Assembly: GCF_003054705.1 (NCBI RefSeq)
Contig: NZ_QAYX01000025.1
Location: 186,001 to 250,000 of the forward strand
Direction: 5' to 3'
Length of the DNA stretch: 64,000 nucleotides
Source of the DNA: Opitutus sp. ER46
Lineage (GTDB): Bacteria > Verrucomicrobiota > Verrucomicrobiia > Opitutales > Opitutaceae
Shown: positions 62,626-64,000 of the stretch, in pieces
Position numbering within the stretch: the first letter of the stretch is position 1
Layout: each line of letters starts with the position of its first letter
Notes under the pieces: model-generated
What the model saw: the letters and a program-made list of their open reading frames with translations, nothing else
What the model was told of the DNA's origin: nothing
Database searches by the model: none
Program-made: the position numbers and the translations under genes

Positions 62626-63611
62626 GGCTGCTTTGTGAGTGGTATTGGCGCAACGAGTTCCGTGAATTCCGGGTAGATCCGCGGAAACCCGATGCGGATC
62701 TATCCAGAGAACCATGTGACACCGTGACGCCCTGAGCCTGCTCAGTTGCGGGCCCGTTTGGATGCAATCTGAACACCGATACACGGACCAACAGGTAGGT
62801 CCGAAAACAACCAAGGCGCCGGATAGCTAACCGCGAAAGACGCCAACGGGCGCGAAAATCTGGAGCGAGTCGGATTGCATCGCGAAAGCGCGGAACGGGA
62901 TGAGGTTGCCGCGTGAAGTCACAGCTGGCCGATGGCGGTGAGATCGGGCAGCAAACAGCGTAATGCATCGCATACTCCTTTTCGTCATCGCGAAACACTC
63001 CGGAGACGTCGACCGTCGGCGCCAAAGTGGTCGCCGTTCGTTCAACCTCTAGGATTTCTGACAGCAGTGAAGAAGAAAGCCTTTGATGCTATCGCTGCGT
63101 CGCGGCGCTGGCGGCGCGCGACCAGCCGGCGCCTGAACAAGATGACGCCGAGGAATAGATCGCATTCTTAAGTCGCCGGCTGGAGAACAGGCCGGCAGAA
63201 CGCACCAAGCCAAAACGCGAAGTCGCGTGCCGCTGACATTGCTGATCTCGCCCCGCACGCGGGCGGAGGGCTGAGTCGGCTGCACGTCGGGCTTCGCAGA
63301 GTGCGTACCGACGCCCTGGGTGTCAGCGCCCACGTATGCTCTTGATGGGATCAGCAGCTTTACCGCGGCACAGAGCGCGTTGGTGAGCGATTTCGGGCGG
63401 GTGTATCGGCGAACGAACCCGCATAAGGATCCGCGCGAACGAGGCGAAGTCAGGGTTCAGTAACCGCGCAAATGCGAGGTCACGAAGCCAAGCAGCCCAC
63501 TTATAGATATAGGTATCCAGCTGAATAATCGGAGTTGTCTCTAAATATCGATATGCTCTACCTTAGCAGTGTCGCCAAACCACGGCCGTGTTGCCATCTT
63601 CCCCTCATCTC
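62626..63611. other. Non-coding or degenerate region with repeats and a composition shift
   Basis: Nearly 1 kb without a gene I can support. It contains a GTGACGC-type fragment (62716-62738), a CTGAG/CTCAG hairpin (about 62732-62748), a GGACC/GGTCC hairpin (about 62786-62803) and the right 61-nt repeat (62830-62890). Short open frames from 62930 to 63480 on both strands resemble nothing known and may be gene remnants. From about 63480 the sequence turns A+T-rich. Confidence 0.5.
62830..62890 (+). repeat. 61-nt direct repeat, right copy
   Basis: ACCGCGAAAGACGCCAACGG onward matches 60185-60245 in the same orientation with about seven mismatches. It lies upstream of the PDZ-like gene's start. 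Confidence 0.85.
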
Positions 63612-64000
63612 GTGAATCGAAATATTGCTCTCGAGCGTGCAATTGGAGATCTGGAAGTCTTGCTGTCAAAGACCGAGGTCGGCGAAGCAGATTTTCAGCG
63701 CTTCTTTGAGGCACACACTTGTGCTTTTGAGGCGCTAGGGTATAGCAGCTTCATTCCTCACGTTCGGCTGAGGACTTCGCAAGGGGATCTCATCCCCGAT
63801 TTTTTGGTCCGACGGGTCGATGGTACGTATGAGATCTGTGACATAAAGACTCCCGGCGAGAGAGTTTTGAAGAGGGTGAAGAACCGCACTGAGTTCTATG
63901 CAAAGATATCCACAGAATACGCTGGGCAGTTGCGATGCTATGGCGAGTTTTTCGATGACCGGGCGAGCACCATACTATTTGAGAAAGAATATGGAATAGT
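63612..64000 (+). CDS. Shedu-like (DUF4263) PD-(D/E)xK nuclease, N-terminal fragment
   Basis: A frame from GTG 63612 stays open to the window edge, 129 codons (GTG 63588 is an alternative start; a stop lies at 63564). It reads ...DFQRFFEAHTCAFEALGY, then PHVRLRTSQGDLIPDFLVRR, VDGTYEICDIKTPGERVL, and AGQLRCYGEFFDD. LIPDFLV followed by a beta strand and D-I-K gives the PD...(D/E)xK nuclease core. The upstream F..AH region and downstream Q...Y..FF match the layout of Shedu/DUF4263 immune nucleases. Base composition is much less GC-rich than neighbours, suggesting acquisition. The end and any partners lie outside. Confidence 0.55.
   Translation, partial: MNRNIALERAIGDLEVLLSKTEVGEADFQRFFEAHTCAFEALGYSSFIPHVRLRTSQGDLIPDFLVRRVDGTYEICDIKTPGERVLKRVKNRTEFYAKISTEYAGQLRCYGEFFDDRASTILFEKEYGI

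Noticed and set aside
63049-63333. Minus-strand frame of 94 codons in the right-hand intergenic region
   Set aside because: No motif, no ribosome-binding site and no continuity with neighbours; possibly part of a decayed gene, but I cannot support it.

Overview
This is a GC-rich bacterial chromosome segment, dense and mostly co-oriented, that most resembles the Opitutaceae (Verrucomicrobiota). The reasons are the complete mraZ-to-ftsZ division and cell-wall cluster with a fused MurC-MurB protein and a LysM lipoprotein inside it, the Gram-negative RND/OMF efflux set, a meso-diaminopimelate-type MurE (DNPR motif), a citramalate synthase, and short-period tandem repeats in leaders. The assignment is inference from gene content; there is no rRNA or tRNA gene in the window to test it.

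Positions 1-16500 are mainly housekeeping. A truncated efflux adaptor at the left edge is followed by serA, plsY, hom, lysC, thrC and cimA, which together supply serine, threonine and the citramalate route to isoleucine. Between lysC and thrC sits a four-helix-bundle gene flanked by inverted arrays of 7-bp repeats. After cimA come a convergent polyprenyl diphosphate synthase, a zinc-ribbon protein, a membrane-anchored unknown, the lipid II flippase MurJ, a bile-acid/sodium symporter homologue and a small acetyltransferase.

Positions 15800-24700 form a regulated efflux locus: a TetR repressor, two copies of its probable operator, a small basic ORF, then adaptor, RND pump, MFS transporter, outer-membrane factor and a 31-residue single-span membrane peptide. 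The locus ends in two tandem hairpins with compensating stem changes. Positions 24800-30600 hold redox and small accessory genes: two nitroreductase-fold proteins (one secreted), an Old Yellow Enzyme, a lipoprotein, a pseudouridine synthase, a medium-chain dehydrogenase and a secreted protein with a possible Cys-His-Asp triad.

Positions 30990-51400 are the dcw cluster, in order mraZ, (small ORF), rsmH, ftsL-like, ftsI, murE, murF, mraY, (small ORF), murD, LysM lipoprotein, ftsW, murG, murC-murB, ddl, ftsQ, ftsA, ftsZ. Four TGGGN repeats with exact 10-bp spacing upstream of mraZ look like a canonical MraZ box. The last genes overlap by a few bases, and a perfect hairpin follows ftsZ.

Positions 51400-60100 carry assorted genes: DUF89, thioesterase, a NifX-like protein with a His-rich tail opposite a DUF134 regulator, TrmO, dihydrofolate reductase, a GIDE-LemA membrane protein, alanine dehydrogenase, cyclophilin, GmhA and RecF. 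From 60185 the content becomes accessory: HigBA toxin-antitoxin and two secreted or unknown genes lie between 61-nt direct repeats. The final 500 bases are visibly richer in A+T and open a truncated gene whose PD-(D/E)xK-like core resembles the Shedu (DUF4263) anti-phage nuclease. That right edge is the best candidate for an undescribed or defence-related system, and it continues outside the window.
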